64,000 bases of DNA, taken from Frankia alni ACN14a (lineage in GTDB: Bacteria > Actinomycetota > Actinomycetes > Frankiales > Frankiaceae). A program made the translations under genes and the position numbers. The notes below the pieces were generated by a model. The model was given only the letters and a program-made list of their open reading frames with translations. It was not told the origin of the DNA and ran no database searches. This document shows positions 35,958-44,568 of this stretch, in pieces. The DNA lies in assembly GCF_000058485.1 (NCBI RefSeq), contig NC_008278.1, positions 2,350,962 through 2,414,961 on the forward strand, written 5' to 3'. Position 1 is the stretch's first letter. Each line of letters opens with the position of its first letter.

Positions 35958-36047
35958 TCCCTTCGCCTGCTGTTGCACGCAGCGTAGCCGTCGTTCACTA
36001 TCGGTCATCTCCTGGGGTGTTGCGCGTGACGAAGCAGGTGATCATCG

Positions 36048-36203
36048 ATGGCTCTCACCGGTTCTGGGTTCCGGCACCACGGCGCGCATCGTGCGGTGCC
36101 GTCCGCAGTGGCCCGGCGCAACGCCTGGGTGCTACAGATTCTGGGACTGTCGGTCGGCGGGCTCGCGGTCGGCGTCGCCATCGGCCTCGTCGTGGGCCGC
36201 TGA
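36048..36203 (+). CDS. Small single-pass membrane protein (51 aa)
   Basis: A 51-residue open frame starting at ATG 36048 with a CAGGTG about 8 nt upstream. The first half is basic and polar (RHHGAHRAVPSAVARRNAW), the second is one hydrophobic helix (VLQILGLSVGGLAVGVAIG) ending LVVGR. This is the shape of a tail-anchored or small N-in membrane protein. It lies 90 bp after dnaE2 and 53 bp before the methyltransferase, on the same strand, so it could be part of the damage operon. I do not know a family. Codon bias is GC-rich at third positions, supporting that it is real. Confidence 0.6.
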   Translation: MALTGSGFRHHGAHRAVPSAVARRNAWVLQILGLSVGGLAVGVAIGLVVGR

Positions 36204-36256
36204 CCCGCCCGCGCCCGACCGGGCCGACCGGCGCGGGCGGCTGGGGGGAGGAGGCG

Positions 36257-37180
36257 ATGTCGATGGCCGACCATGTCACTGCCGGCGATGTCACTGCCGG
36301 CGATGTCACTGCCGGCGATGTCACCGGCGGCGATCTGCGGCAGGCCGCGATCTGGCACGGCCTGTGGGCGGTCCTGCCCCGCCCGGCGCAGCCAGCCCCG
36401 GCCGACCAGCCCGCGGGCGCCGGGACGGGGGCACCGGGTGAGCCGGGGGTGGGGGCGCGCCGGCCGCTCGTCGTCGACGCCGGCGGAGGCAGCGGTGGCT
36501 TCGCCGTGCCGATCGCGGCTGCCGGCTACCCGGTCATCGTGGTGGATCCCTCGCCCGACGCGCTGGCCGCCCTGCACCGGCGCGTCGCCGAGCGGGGGCT
36601 CGGCGGGCGGGTCACCTCGATGCAGGGGGACCTGCGTGACCTGACCGGCCTCGTCGGCACCGGGCAGGCCGACCTGCTGCTGTGCCATTCGGTGCTCGAT
36701 GTCGTGGACGATCCGCAGACCGCGCTCGCGCAGGCGCTGGGGGTGCTGCGGCCGGGGGGTGCGCTCAGCGTCGTCGTGGCCGGTCTCGCCGCCGCGGTCC
36801 TCGCCCGCGCGCTGGCCGGGCAGTTCGAGGCCGCCCTTGCGGCACTCGTCGAGGACGCGCCCCCCGTGCACCGGCCGTCCGGCGCGGATCACGGCTCGTC
36901 GGAGCTCAGGGAGTCGGCAGCCGGTCGGGCGCCCCGACGGTTCAGCACCGCCGAGGCCGTCGCGCTGGTCCGGGCCGCGGGGGCGGAGGTGCTCGAGGTC
37001 CACGGCGTGCGGATCTTCGCGGATCTGGTGCCGGGGGAGCGCCTGCCCGATGCCCTGGCGGCGCGGCGGCTGCTGCGGCTGGAGCTTGCGGCCGCCGGGC
37101 GCGAGCCGTTTCGGGCGTTGGCGGCGCAGCTGCACGTCCTTGCCCGCAGTCCGGGCGGCACGGGTCCCCATGAACGCTGA
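36257..37180 (+). CDS. SAM-dependent methyltransferase
   Basis: A 307-residue class I methyltransferase. Motif I is LVVDAGGGSGGFAVPIA (about residues 71-87), followed by acidic motif II VIVVDPSPDAL, then QGDLRDL, a LLLCHSVLDVVDD post-I motif and LRPGGALSVVV as motif III. The family (SmtA/UbiE-like, CmoM-like) is broad; the substrate is unknown. GGGGGGAGGAGG before the ATG at 36257 is a strong ribosome site, which rules out the longer upstream frame. A 15-bp tandem repeat adds VTAGD units at residues 7-26. Its end overlaps dinB by 11 bp, so it is translationally coupled to a translesion polymerase gene. Confidence 0.85.
   Translation: MSMADHVTAGDVTAGDVTAGDVTGGDLRQAAIWHGLWAVLPRPAQPAPADQPAGAGTGAPGEPGVGARRPLVVDAGGGSGGFAVPIAAAGYPVIVVDPSPDALAALHRRVAERGLGGRVTSMQGDLRDLTGLVGTGQADLLLCHSVLDVVDDPQTALAQALGVLRPGGALSVVVAGLAAAVLARALAGQFEAALAALVEDAPPVHRPSGADHGSSELRESAAGRAPRRFSTAEAVALVRAAGAEVLEVHGVRIFADLVPGERLPDALAARRLLRLELAAAGREPFRALAAQLHVLARSPGGTGPHER
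36272..36331. repeat. 15-bp in-frame tandem repeat, four units
   Basis: Units of GATGTCACTGCCGGC begin at 36272 (first base C), 36287, 36302 and 36317; the last is degenerate. They encode a VTAGD repeat at the N-terminus of the methyltransferase, ahead of the catalytic fold, so unit number can change without breaking the frame. Confidence 0.8.
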
Positions 37181-38402
37181 GAGCACGATCCTGCACGTCG
37201 ACATGGACGCCTTCTTCGCCTCGGTGGAACTTCGCCGCCGCCCCGAGCTCCGCGGCCGACCCATGATCGTGGCGGGGGGTGAACGCGGGGTGGTGCTGTC
37301 GGCGACCTACGAGGCCCGGGCGTACGGGGTCCGCAGCGCGATGCCGATGGCGCGGGCGCGGCGCCTGTGCCCCACCGCGGCGGTGGTCGCGCCCGACCAC
37401 GCCGCGTACCGGGCGGCCTCGGTCGCGATCATGAAGATCTTCCGGGACGTCACCCCGCTGGTCGCACCGCTGTCGGTCGACGAGGCGTTCCTCGACGTCG
37501 CCGGCGCGCGGGCGCTGTTCGGGTCGGCGCCGCGGATCGCCGCGGACATCCGCCGGCGGGTGGCGGCCGAGCAGGACCTCACCTGCTCCGTCGGCGTCGC
37601 ACCGTCGATGTTCGTCGCCAAGATCGCCTCGACCCGGTGCAAGCCGGACGGACTGGCGGTCATCGCCCCCGACGCGGTGCTTGCCTTCCTGCATCCGCTG
37701 CCGACCGGGGCGTTGTGGGGCGTCGGCCCGCGGGCGGAGGCCGCCCTGACCCGGCTGGGGCTGCACACGATCGGGGACATCGCGGACACTCCGGTGGACA
37801 CGCTGCGCCGGGCGCTCGGAGACGCCGTCGGGACCCACCTGCACCGGCTGTCGTGGGGGATCGACGAACGGCGGGTGGATCCCGCCACCACGGAGGTCAC
37901 CGTCGGCGCCGAGCGCACCTTCGCCACCGACATCACCGAGCCGGCGGCGCTCGCCCGGGAGCTGCTGCGCCTGTCCGGGCGGGTGGCCGGCCAGCTCCGG
38001 CTCCGGCACCGGCGCGCCCGGACCATCTCGGTCAAGGTGCGCTACGGCGACTTCCGGACCGTGACTCGCGCTCGCACGCTGCGTGATGGCACCGACGTTT
38101 CCCAGGCGATCTACGCCACGGCGACGGACCTGGTGACGGATCTGGGTCTGCTCGGCGCCGGCCGGGCCGCCGCCGCCGAGGTCATGGCCGTGCGTCTGCT
38201 GGGGGTGCGGGCGGGCAACCTCGTCGACGCGGGGGGCGCCAGCAAGCAGCTACGGCTCGGAGAACGGCCCGACGGCTGGGCGGAGCTGGACCGGGTGGCC
38301 GACCGGGCGCGTGAGCGGTTCGGTGCGGACGCGGTGGGTCCGGCGGCTCTGCTCGACCACCCCGAGGGACCCCCACCCGCGCCCCCGCCGGGGCCTCCGT
38401 GA
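37170..38402 (+). CDS. dinB: DNA polymerase IV (Y family)
   Basis: A 410-residue translesion polymerase. The catalytic acids are intact: D11 in HVDMDAFFASVE and D104-E105 in LSVDEAFLDV. SVGVAPSMFVAKIASTRCKPDG and WGVGPRAEAALTRLGLHTIGD (thumb helix-hairpin-helix) are typical. The little-finger domain ends with a QLRLG sequence in place of the usual QLxLF clamp motif, and the last 20 residues are Pro-rich. The ATG at 37170 overlaps the methyltransferase stop by 11 bp. It lies near the imuB-dnaE2 genes, but no separate LexA box was found directly upstream, so damage control would depend on read-through. Confidence 0.93.
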   Translation: MNAESTILHVDMDAFFASVELRRRPELRGRPMIVAGGERGVVLSATYEARAYGVRSAMPMARARRLCPTAAVVAPDHAAYRAASVAIMKIFRDVTPLVAPLSVDEAFLDVAGARALFGSAPRIAADIRRRVAAEQDLTCSVGVAPSMFVAKIASTRCKPDGLAVIAPDAVLAFLHPLPTGALWGVGPRAEAALTRLGLHTIGDIADTPVDTLRRALGDAVGTHLHRLSWGIDERRVDPATTEVTVGAERTFATDITEPAALARELLRLSGRVAGQLRLRHRRARTISVKVRYGDFRTVTRARTLRDGTDVSQAIYATATDLVTDLGLLGAGRAAAAEVMAVRLLGVRAGNLVDAGGASKQLRLGERPDGWAELDRVADRARERFGADAVGPAALLDHPEGPPPAPPPGPP

Positions 38403-38570
38403 CGATGGTGTGGCCGGGCATGAACGCCGCTGCTTCGGGCACGGGACACGTGAGGTGATTGGCTCGGTTCCAACCGGCATGACGGGTTGCCTACCGCACC
38501 CGCCCGCGCATGCCTATTCTTGGTTGTCAGGTTCCGTCTGCCGGGCCTGTAGGTCGTGGGAGGAGCGTCG

Positions 38571-38978
38571 ATGCCGCTCTCGGAGAACGAGCAGCGCCTT
38601 CTGGAGCAGATCGAGCGCGCTCTCGTCGAGGATGACCCGAAGTTCGCCAGCACCGTGCGGTCGACGGACCCCCGCACGTACCTGCTGCGCCGGGTGCGCC
38701 GCAGTGCGGTGGTCTTCCTGCTGGGGCTCGCCGTCCTGGTGGTCGGCGTGGTGCTCAACCAGGTGCCGCTCACCGTCATCCTCGGCATCCTCGGGTTCCT
38801 GATGATGCTGTTCGCCGCGCTGCGCGGAGCCGCCGACCTGCGCCGCATCAGCGGGCGCGACACGGGCGGCCGCCGGCCCGGCGGCCGGGGGCGGTCGAAG
38901 GGACGATCCCGGACGAAGGCGCACTTCATGGAGCGGGTCGAGGAGCGCTGGCGGCGCCGCTGGGAGGACCGGCCCTAG
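38571..38978 (+). CDS. DUF3040 membrane protein
   Basis: A 135-residue protein of the actinobacterial DUF3040 family. MPLSENEQRLLEQIERALVE is the family's conserved start, ahead of an acidic helix (DDPKFAS). Two adjacent hydrophobic segments follow (about residues 47-65 and 70-88). The C-terminal 45 residues are strongly basic (GGRRPGGRGRSKGRSRTKA). GGGAGGAG lies 7 nt before the ATG at 38571. Members usually sit near mraZ and the dcw cluster, as here 5.6 kb away, which suggests a link to cell wall or division, but no function is established. It is convergent with the transglutaminase gene. Confidence 0.88.
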   Translation: MPLSENEQRLLEQIERALVEDDPKFASTVRSTDPRTYLLRRVRRSAVVFLLGLAVLVVGVVLNQVPLTVILGILGFLMMLFAALRGAADLRRISGRDTGGRRPGGRGRSKGRSRTKAHFMERVEERWRRRWEDRP

Positions 38979-39066
38979 CCCCTGGTACTGCATCGGCACA
39001 AGCCCCAGCCGCCGCGCCGCCGCGGAACCTCAGCCGTCGTCTGGACGATTTCAGGGGCTGTCCGAT
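38979..39066. repeat. Convergent gap with direct repeat
   Basis: The 88-bp gap between convergent stops contains CAGGGGCTGTCCGATT followed at once by CAGGGGCCGTCCGACG, an imperfect 16-bp direct repeat. A strong hairpin with a T-run, as expected for an intrinsic terminator, was not found. Confidence 0.4.
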
Positions 39067-41730
39067 TCAGGGGCCGTCCGACGGCGCTGACCCACCGCTG
39101 TGCGCCGGCTCCGGGACGCGGACCTCACCATCGTTCACCGCCGCGGGTCGCTGGCCGTCACCGGAGCGGGCCGGTCCGGTGTCGGTGGGGCGGCGCCGCA
39201 GGTACCGGCGGAGTCGGCCGGTGGCGCCCTCGCGGGGCGGTTCGTCCGGCTCGCGGCGGCGGAACACCGACGGCGGTGCGAGGCGGGCCATGATCCGTCG
39301 GGTGCGCGGGGCGACGGCCCAGAGCGTCCCGGAGGCGATGGCGACGTCCCGCCTCACCTCGGCGTGCGGCGGCGGGGCGGCGAGTTCCGGGGGCGCGTAG
39401 CGGGCTCGCTCCTCCGCGGCCGCCAGCCGGGCCAGCGCCTCGCGGGCCTGGGGGTACGACCGGGCGGCCGGCGTCGGGTCGGCTTCGGGATCGGTCGGCT
39501 GCGCCGCCGCCTCGGGATCGGCCTGCCGGTCGACCGCCGGATCGGACCGCCGCGCGGGCGCGGGCTCGGCGTCGAGGTAGGCGGTCAGCCGGGCCACTCC
39601 GGCCCGCGGTGAGTCGCTGACCCGGATCGTGATGCCGAGATCGGAGGCGACGTCGAGCAGCTCCGCCCAGGCGTCGTGCACCTGGTCGACGCCCTGCGCG
39701 CCGGTCCGACCAGGCGCGCCGGCGCCGGCCGTCCCCGCCCCGGCCTCGGGTCGGCCGGCGCGCAGCCGGGCCCGCCGCCGCCGGAACCGGATGATCGCCG
39801 GGGTGGCCAGCAGGGCCGCCACGGGCGGAACGGTCGCGCACAGCCAGATCACCCAGGCGGGGATGCCGGGGGAGGTGTCGGTGTCCTGGCCCGCGGTCGG
39901 GGAGTGTGTCGCGGTCGGGTCCTCGGGGTTCGCCCCGGCACTGGGCACGGGCATCGGCACCGGTTCGGGCAGCGGCTGGGCGCCGGACTCGCTCTCCTGG
40001 CCGGGCGGCGCGGCCGCCCCGTCCGGATCGTCGATGCCGGCGGGCGCGTACGAGGGCGCCGCCGTCGCCCCGTCCGAGCGGCGGGTCGGCTCGAAGCTCA
40101 CCCAGCCGACCGAGGGGAACCACACCTCGGGCCAGGCGTGCGCCTGCCGGTTCGTGATCAGGTAGCTGCCGTCCGCCTGCTGCTCGCCGGGCACGAAGCC
40201 GATGGCGACCCGGGCGGGGAGGCCGAGCAGCCGCACCAGGACGGTCATCGCGGAGGCGAACTGCTCGCAGTAGCCCCGATGCGACTCGAAGAGGAACTCG
40301 GCGAGGGCGCCTTCCTGAGTGGTCGGCGCGCCCGTCAGGTCGTAGGTGAACAGCGGCCCGCGCAGGTGCTGCTGGATCGCGTACACCTTCTCGTAGGGGG
40401 TGCGCGCGTTGTGAGTGATCGATTCGACGAGCTGACGCAGGCGGGGGTCGAGGTTGTCCGGCAGCGCGGTGTCCACGGCCAGATCGGCGGGGGTCGGCCC
40501 GGTCGCGGCCTCCAGCTCGGCCCGGGTCGGGTCCGGCACGGTCGCGTCGACCTGGTAGCGCACGCCCGCGGTCGAGGTCCGGGTGGAGAAGATCGTGCCG
40601 GTCGGGGCCGCCAGCCGCCAGTCGCCGGTGAGCCCCTTGATCTTGGTGGGGATGCCGGGGACCGGCAGGTAGAGCTCGTTGAACCGGGTGGTGACGTCGA
40701 TGGTCGCGCTGACCTGCGCGGTGGTGCCGCCCAGGCGCGGCTTCGGCAGACCCTCGCTGATCCGGTTGTCCCGGGTGGCGTTGAGCGCCCGCAGGGTGAA
40801 GAACTGCCCGTCGAAGTTCTCCAGCGCCGTCAGCCGCAGGTATCGCGGGGTCTGCGAGCGCACCCTGAGCAGGGGCACCTCCTTGCTGGCGTGCAACTGC
40901 TGGTTCACCGAGACGATCGGCTGCACGACGCTGGCCGAGCTCGGCCCGTCTCCGGCGCCGTAGCCGCCCTTACGCGACACCAGCCCCTCGCCGTCCAGCG
41001 ACGGCAGGCCGAGCGGCACGGCGACCGCGACGAGCAGCGCCACGAGCGCCACCCCGAGCGCGTTCACGGTGAGCCGGCCGCCGAACGCCTCCCGCTCGCC
41101 GGCCCCGTCCCCCCGCCCGCGCCCACGCCCGGCGTCGGACACCGTCCGGCCCCACCGGCCGAAGGCCAACCGACCGTCGAGCAGCAACAGCGCGACGAAG
41201 CTCGACGCCCCCAGAAGAAACGGGACGGTGCCAACCCCGCCGGGCAGGATCGCCGCGGACACCGCGTACAGGGCCAGCAGCGGCAGCCCGCCGAGGGCCG
41301 GGCGGTCCAACGTCACCACGATCAGATCGACGACCATGACGACGAGGTAGATGCCGATGACGGTCAGGACCACCAGCCCCTGCCGGTGCGGCACCGGCGC
41401 CGCCAGTCGGGAGATGTCCGAACTACCGTCGGCGATGAGCGTGCGCAGGGTCCGCACCGTCCCCGCGGTCGGCACCACCCCGAGCAGCGCCGTCCCCCGG
41501 GCGCACAACACGGTCACGGTGCCGACGAGCCCGGCGAGGCTGAGCAGGACGGCGGCTGCGACCGGCAGCCGCAGCAACCGGCCGAGCGTCGCGGTCGCCA
41601 CCGCCACGACGACGGCGATCACGACGGGCCGCATCCACCACAGCGTCCCGTCGAACAGCCGGGACAACGCGCTGGTGGACAGCAGGCAGGCGGCCGCGGC
41701 GACGACGGTCGGAACCGGGCGGACGCTCAC
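39067..41730 (-). CDS. TgpA-like membrane transglutaminase (DUF3488/transglutaminase-like)
   Basis: An 887-residue membrane protein. The N-terminal half carries about six to seven hydrophobic segments (for example VVIAVVVAVATATLGRLLRL and VALVALLVAVAVPLGLP). An extracytoplasmic domain follows, ending in the transglutaminase core: catalytic Cys in SHRGYCEQFASAM (about residue 486), His in NRQAHAWPEVWF (about 530) and acid in GWVSFEPTRR (about 545). A Pro/Ser-rich linker, another hydrophobic helix (AWVIWLCATVPPVAALLA) and a 250-residue cytoplasmic tail with DUF4129-like helices complete it. The GTG at 41730 overlaps the DUF58 stop (GTGA). This is the third gene of a leftward moxR operon; TgpA-type proteins occur with MoxR-DUF58 pairs. 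Its substrates are unknown. Confidence 0.9.
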   Translation of the reverse strand: MSVRPVPTVVAAAACLLSTSALSRLFDGTLWWMRPVVIAVVVAVATATLGRLLRLPVAAAVLLSLAGLVGTVTVLCARGTALLGVVPTAGTVRTLRTLIADGSSDISRLAAPVPHRQGLVVLTVIGIYLVVMVVDLIVVTLDRPALGGLPLLALYAVSAAILPGGVGTVPFLLGASSFVALLLLDGRLAFGRWGRTVSDAGRGRGRGDGAGEREAFGGRLTVNALGVALVALLVAVAVPLGLPSLDGEGLVSRKGGYGAGDGPSSASVVQPIVSVNQQLHASKEVPLLRVRSQTPRYLRLTALENFDGQFFTLRALNATRDNRISEGLPKPRLGGTTAQVSATIDVTTRFNELYLPVPGIPTKIKGLTGDWRLAAPTGTIFSTRTSTAGVRYQVDATVPDPTRAELEAATGPTPADLAVDTALPDNLDPRLRQLVESITHNARTPYEKVYAIQQHLRGPLFTYDLTGAPTTQEGALAEFLFESHRGYCEQFASAMTVLVRLLGLPARVAIGFVPGEQQADGSYLITNRQAHAWPEVWFPSVGWVSFEPTRRSDGATAAPSYAPAGIDDPDGAAAPPGQESESGAQPLPEPVPMPVPSAGANPEDPTATHSPTAGQDTDTSPGIPAWVIWLCATVPPVAALLATPAIIRFRRRRARLRAGRPEAGAGTAGAGAPGRTGAQGVDQVHDAWAELLDVASDLGITIRVSDSPRAGVARLTAYLDAEPAPARRSDPAVDRQADPEAAAQPTDPEADPTPAARSYPQAREALARLAAAEERARYAPPELAAPPPHAEVRRDVAIASGTLWAVAPRTRRIMARLAPPSVFRRREPDEPPREGATGRLRRYLRRRPTDTGPARSGDGQRPAAVNDGEVRVPEPAHSGGSAPSDGP

Positions 41731-43085
41731 CGGCCCGCCCGGCGCGGGGGTTGGCCCGCGGTCCGGGTCGCTGCGGTCCGGGTCGCCGCGGCCGGGCCAC
41801 CGCCCGTGCCCTCGTCCGCGCGGCCGACGCCGGCGAATCCCCCCTGGCCCGCGAGCGCCGTCACCCGCGGCCAGACCGAGGCGAGGCTCATGCCCTGCCG
41901 GGCGACGAGGACCGCCCAACCGGCGCGAGTCAGTGTGGTCCGCGCCGCCGCGAGGTCGGCGGCGGCCGCCGGGTGGGGGTGCCAGCTCGTCACGTCGACG
42001 AGGACGGCGATCGCGGGGGCCCGGCGCGAGCGCACCGCGGCCAGCGTCGTGATCTGGGCGGGCTCCGTGTGGCCGAGCACGGCGACGAGCAGGCCGCCCC
42101 GGTCGCCGCCGGGGCGACGCAGGGCGGCGAGCGCCGGGTGCAGCGACTCGGCGCTGGCCGGGGCGAGCGTGGCCAGCTCGTCGAGCAGCCCGGAGACGGT
42201 CGCGCCGGCCGCGGTCGTGACCTGCCCCCGGTCGGTGAGCAGGCGGACCCGATAGCCGCCGCGGACCAGGTGCAGCCCGATCCCGCCGACGGCGCTGACC
42301 GCCCATTCGAACGCCGAGGCGGGGCCGGAGTCCGGCCAGGCCCGCGCGCGGGAGTCGAGCAGGATCGCCGCGGCGCCGGTCTGCGGATGCTCCTCGCGCC
42401 GGACCATCAGCTCGCCGCTGCGGGCCGTCGTCTTCCAGTGCACCTTGCGCAGGTCGTCGCCGGACCGGTACGGCCGGGTGGTCGTCTCGTCCTCGCCGAC
42501 GAGGCCGGTGGCCCGGCGCAGCTCGGCGCTCACGCTGGCCGAGGCACGCGGCCGGGCCGGCGGGAGCCGCTCCACGGCGGGCGCGACGATCAGCTCGTCG
42601 AGGCTGCGGAAGCTGCGGGACAGCTCGCAGAGCCCGAACGGATCGCCGAGCCGGATCGCCATCGGCCCGATCTGGTAGCGGCCGCGGACCGACGCGCGCA
42701 GGGCATAGGAGAGGTCTCGGCTGCCGCCGGGCTCGATTCGGTCGAGCACGAAGCGGGCGCCGCCGCCCAGACCGGAGCCGGTCGTGTCCTCCACCAGCAG
42801 CGCCGACGACGGCGAGCGGCTGACGTTCTCCAACTGAATGCGCACGCTCACCCGATCGCCCGCGGTGACCCGGCGCGGTTCGAGCCGGCGCGTGCAGGAC
42901 AGCCGGTAACGGGTGCGGCAGACGACCGCCGCCGCGAGCACCGGCAGGCTCGCGACGAGCAGCCCGATGCGCAGCAGGTCCTGCTCACCCAGAATGATCG
43001 CGGACACGGCGCAGGCCGCCCCCGCGGCGAGGAAGGACCGGCCGCGGACCGTCAGGCCGCGCAGCGCCGCGACAAAGTCCCGCAC
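41727..43085 (-). CDS. DUF58 domain protein of the moxR-transglutaminase operon
   Basis: A 452-residue protein. A pair of hydrophobic segments at residues about 15-55 anchors it, followed by a beta-sandwich (VRIQLENVSRSPSSALLVED) and the DUF58 motif RPYRSGDDLRKVHWKTTARSG. The C-terminal half includes VWA-like strands (AILLDSRARAWPD, LLVAVLGH). It is larger than the DUF58 protein at 7847-8857, which lacks the membrane segments. The GTG at 43085 is 8 nt after the MoxR stop, with only a weak GAGA as ribosome site, so coupling to MoxR translation is likely. Its stop overlaps the transglutaminase start. Confidence 0.88.
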   Translation of the reverse strand: MRDFVAALRGLTVRGRSFLAAGAACAVSAIILGEQDLLRIGLLVASLPVLAAAVVCRTRYRLSCTRRLEPRRVTAGDRVSVRIQLENVSRSPSSALLVEDTTGSGLGGGARFVLDRIEPGGSRDLSYALRASVRGRYQIGPMAIRLGDPFGLCELSRSFRSLDELIVAPAVERLPPARPRASASVSAELRRATGLVGEDETTTRPYRSGDDLRKVHWKTTARSGELMVRREEHPQTGAAAILLDSRARAWPDSGPASAFEWAVSAVGGIGLHLVRGGYRVRLLTDRGQVTTAAGATVSGLLDELATLAPASAESLHPALAALRRPGGDRGGLLVAVLGHTEPAQITTLAAVRSRRAPAIAVLVDVTSWHPHPAAAADLAAARTTLTRAGWAVLVARQGMSLASVWPRVTALAGQGGFAGVGRADEGTGGGPAAATRTAATRTAGQPPRRAGR

Positions 43086-43093
43086 ACGGATCT

Positions 43094-44122
43094 CTAACGG
43101 CCGTGCCGGGCCGGGCGTGCCGTGCCGGGCCGGGGAATGGGGATCCGGTGCAGGACCTCGGTCAGCACGCGGGTGGCGACCTCGGTGGCCGGCTCGCCGG
43201 AGAGCATGATCTCCGGGTGCAGCAGCAGGCGGTGCGCCATCACCGGGATGGCCATCTCCTGCACGTCGTCGGGCAGGACGAAGGCGCGCTGGTCCAGGGC
43301 GGCGCGGGCGCGCGCGGCCCGGATGAGGTGCAGCGCCGCCCGGGGGGACGCCCCGAGCGCGATCTCCGGATGCGCCCTGGTCCCGCCGACGAGGTCGACG
43401 ATGTAGTGCCGCACCTCGGGAGACACGTGCACGGTGCGTACCAGGGTGATCAGTCGGGCGATCTCGGCGGCGTCGGTGACCGGGGTGATGCTGGTCAGGG
43501 GATTGGCGTTGCCGTGGTTGTCGAGCATCGCCATCTCGGCGGCGGGGGAGGGGTAGCCCATCGAGATGCGCGCGGTGAAACGGTCCCGCTGCGCCTCGGG
43601 CAGTGCCCGGGTGCCCTCCATCTCCACCGGGTTCTGGGTCGCGATGACCATGAACGGCGACTCCAGCCGATAGGTGACCCCGTCGACGGTGACCTGGTGC
43701 TCCTCCATGCACTCCAGCAGTGCGGACTGCGCCTTGGGCTCGGCCCGGTTGATCTCGTCGCCGACGACGATGTTGGCGAACACCGGGCCGGGGCGGAACT
43801 CGAAGTCCCGGGTGCCCTGGTTGTAGACGCTGACGCCGGTCACGTCGCTGGGCAGCAGGTCGGGCGTGAACTGGATGCGCCGCACCCGGGCGTCGATGGA
43901 GCGGGCGAGGGCCTTGGCAAGCATGGTCTTGCCCACCCCGGGGACGTCCTCGATGAGCAGGTGGCCCTCGGAGAGCAGGACCACCAGTGCGGTGGTGATC
44001 GCCTCGGACTTGCCGTCGATGACCGTCTCGACGCGCGCCCGCACCCGGTCGGCGATCTCGGCAAGGTGGCCGATGTCGGCCACCGGGTCACGCCAGTGGA
44101 GCAGACCTGGGTCGGTCACCAC
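43094..44122 (-). CDS. MoxR-family AAA+ ATPase (second copy)
   Basis: A 342-residue AAA+ ATPase. Walker A is DVPGVGKTMLAKALA, Walker B IVVGDEINRAEPKAQ, sensor 1 MVIATQNPVEMEG and an Arg finger region PEAQRDRFTARI. It is the canonical MoxR paired with DUF58 and transglutaminase. The first MoxR in the window (8854-9966) differs in Walker A (GVPGVAKT) and partners, so the two are paralogous systems. The GTG at 44122 is preferred because GGAGGGG lies 11 nt upstream; the frame stays open to an ATG at 44206 with a Ser/Gly-rich extension and no ribosome site. It heads a leftward operon divergent from mraZ. Confidence 0.9.
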   Translation of the reverse strand: MVTDPGLLHWRDPVADIGHLAEIADRVRARVETVIDGKSEAITTALVVLLSEGHLLIEDVPGVGKTMLAKALARSIDARVRRIQFTPDLLPSDVTGVSVYNQGTRDFEFRPGPVFANIVVGDEINRAEPKAQSALLECMEEHQVTVDGVTYRLESPFMVIATQNPVEMEGTRALPEAQRDRFTARISMGYPSPAAEMAMLDNHGNANPLTSITPVTDAAEIARLITLVRTVHVSPEVRHYIVDLVGGTRAHPEIALGASPRAALHLIRAARARAALDQRAFVLPDDVQEMAIPVMAHRLLLHPEIMLSGEPATEVATRVLTEVLHRIPIPRPGTARPARHGR

Positions 44123-44568
44123 TAGTTGGCCCCCCTCCGGGTGTCGGGCTTTTGGGCTGCGCGGAGCCGGCCCCGACGAAACCCGTCCCCCTCCCGAGTG
44201 TGACATCCACAGCGGCCACGCAGGCCACCGTGGTCAAGGAAACATGCCCGGGAACGGGCCGACGGGTGGGGAGTGCCAGGTTGTGGGCCCCCATCCACCG
44301 GGCCCCGGTCGGCGGGTCGGGGGAGTCGCTCGAACCCCCGCAGGTAAGAGACTTTCCTACCAATTTCAGGGGGTTTATACCAGTCCTTGTCGGGGCATCA
44401 CGCGCGCCTGATGTCGGAGTGGTTTCGGTGGGGTGCCGCGGGGTGTTGAGGGGGTGTCGGGTGGGGGGCAGTGGAGTAGAGTGGCGCGCAGTGGGGGACA
44501 GGAGCTCACGGTTGACCGTCGCGGGGTGACCAGGCGCTGTCTTCCTGGCAGTGGCAGGGAGGTCGCCG
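44123..44568. other. Divergent intergenic region between moxR and mraZ
   Basis: About 445 bp with no convincing gene; the frame at 44152-44529 has no similarity I can see. The right half holds G-rich direct repeats that form the mraZ operator. The middle (44340-44400) is richer in A and T; on the minus strand TGGTATAAA near 44380 could be a -10 element for moxR. The GGGAGG at 44550-44555 is the mraZ ribosome site. Confidence 0.5.
44461..44500 (+). promoter_or_regulatory. Candidate MraZ operator: four 10-bp GTGG repeats
   Basis: Four contiguous decamers start with GTGG: GTGGGGGGCA, GTGGAGTAGA, GTGGCGCGCA and GTGGGGGACA. MraZ proteins bind arrays of short G-rich direct repeats at 10-bp period in front of their own gene, so this is the expected autoregulatory site. 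A TAGAGT hexamer (44477-44482) inside the array may be the -10 box, so bound MraZ would block the promoter. Confidence 0.75.

Noticed and set aside
32568-36008. A 1146-codon open frame antisense to dnaE2.
   Set aside because: High-GC codon bias leaves long antisense frames open; dnaE2 on the other strand has clear domains and this frame has none.
44152-44529. A 125-codon frame between moxR and mraZ.
   Set aside because: It runs through the MraZ operator array and has no recognisable family.
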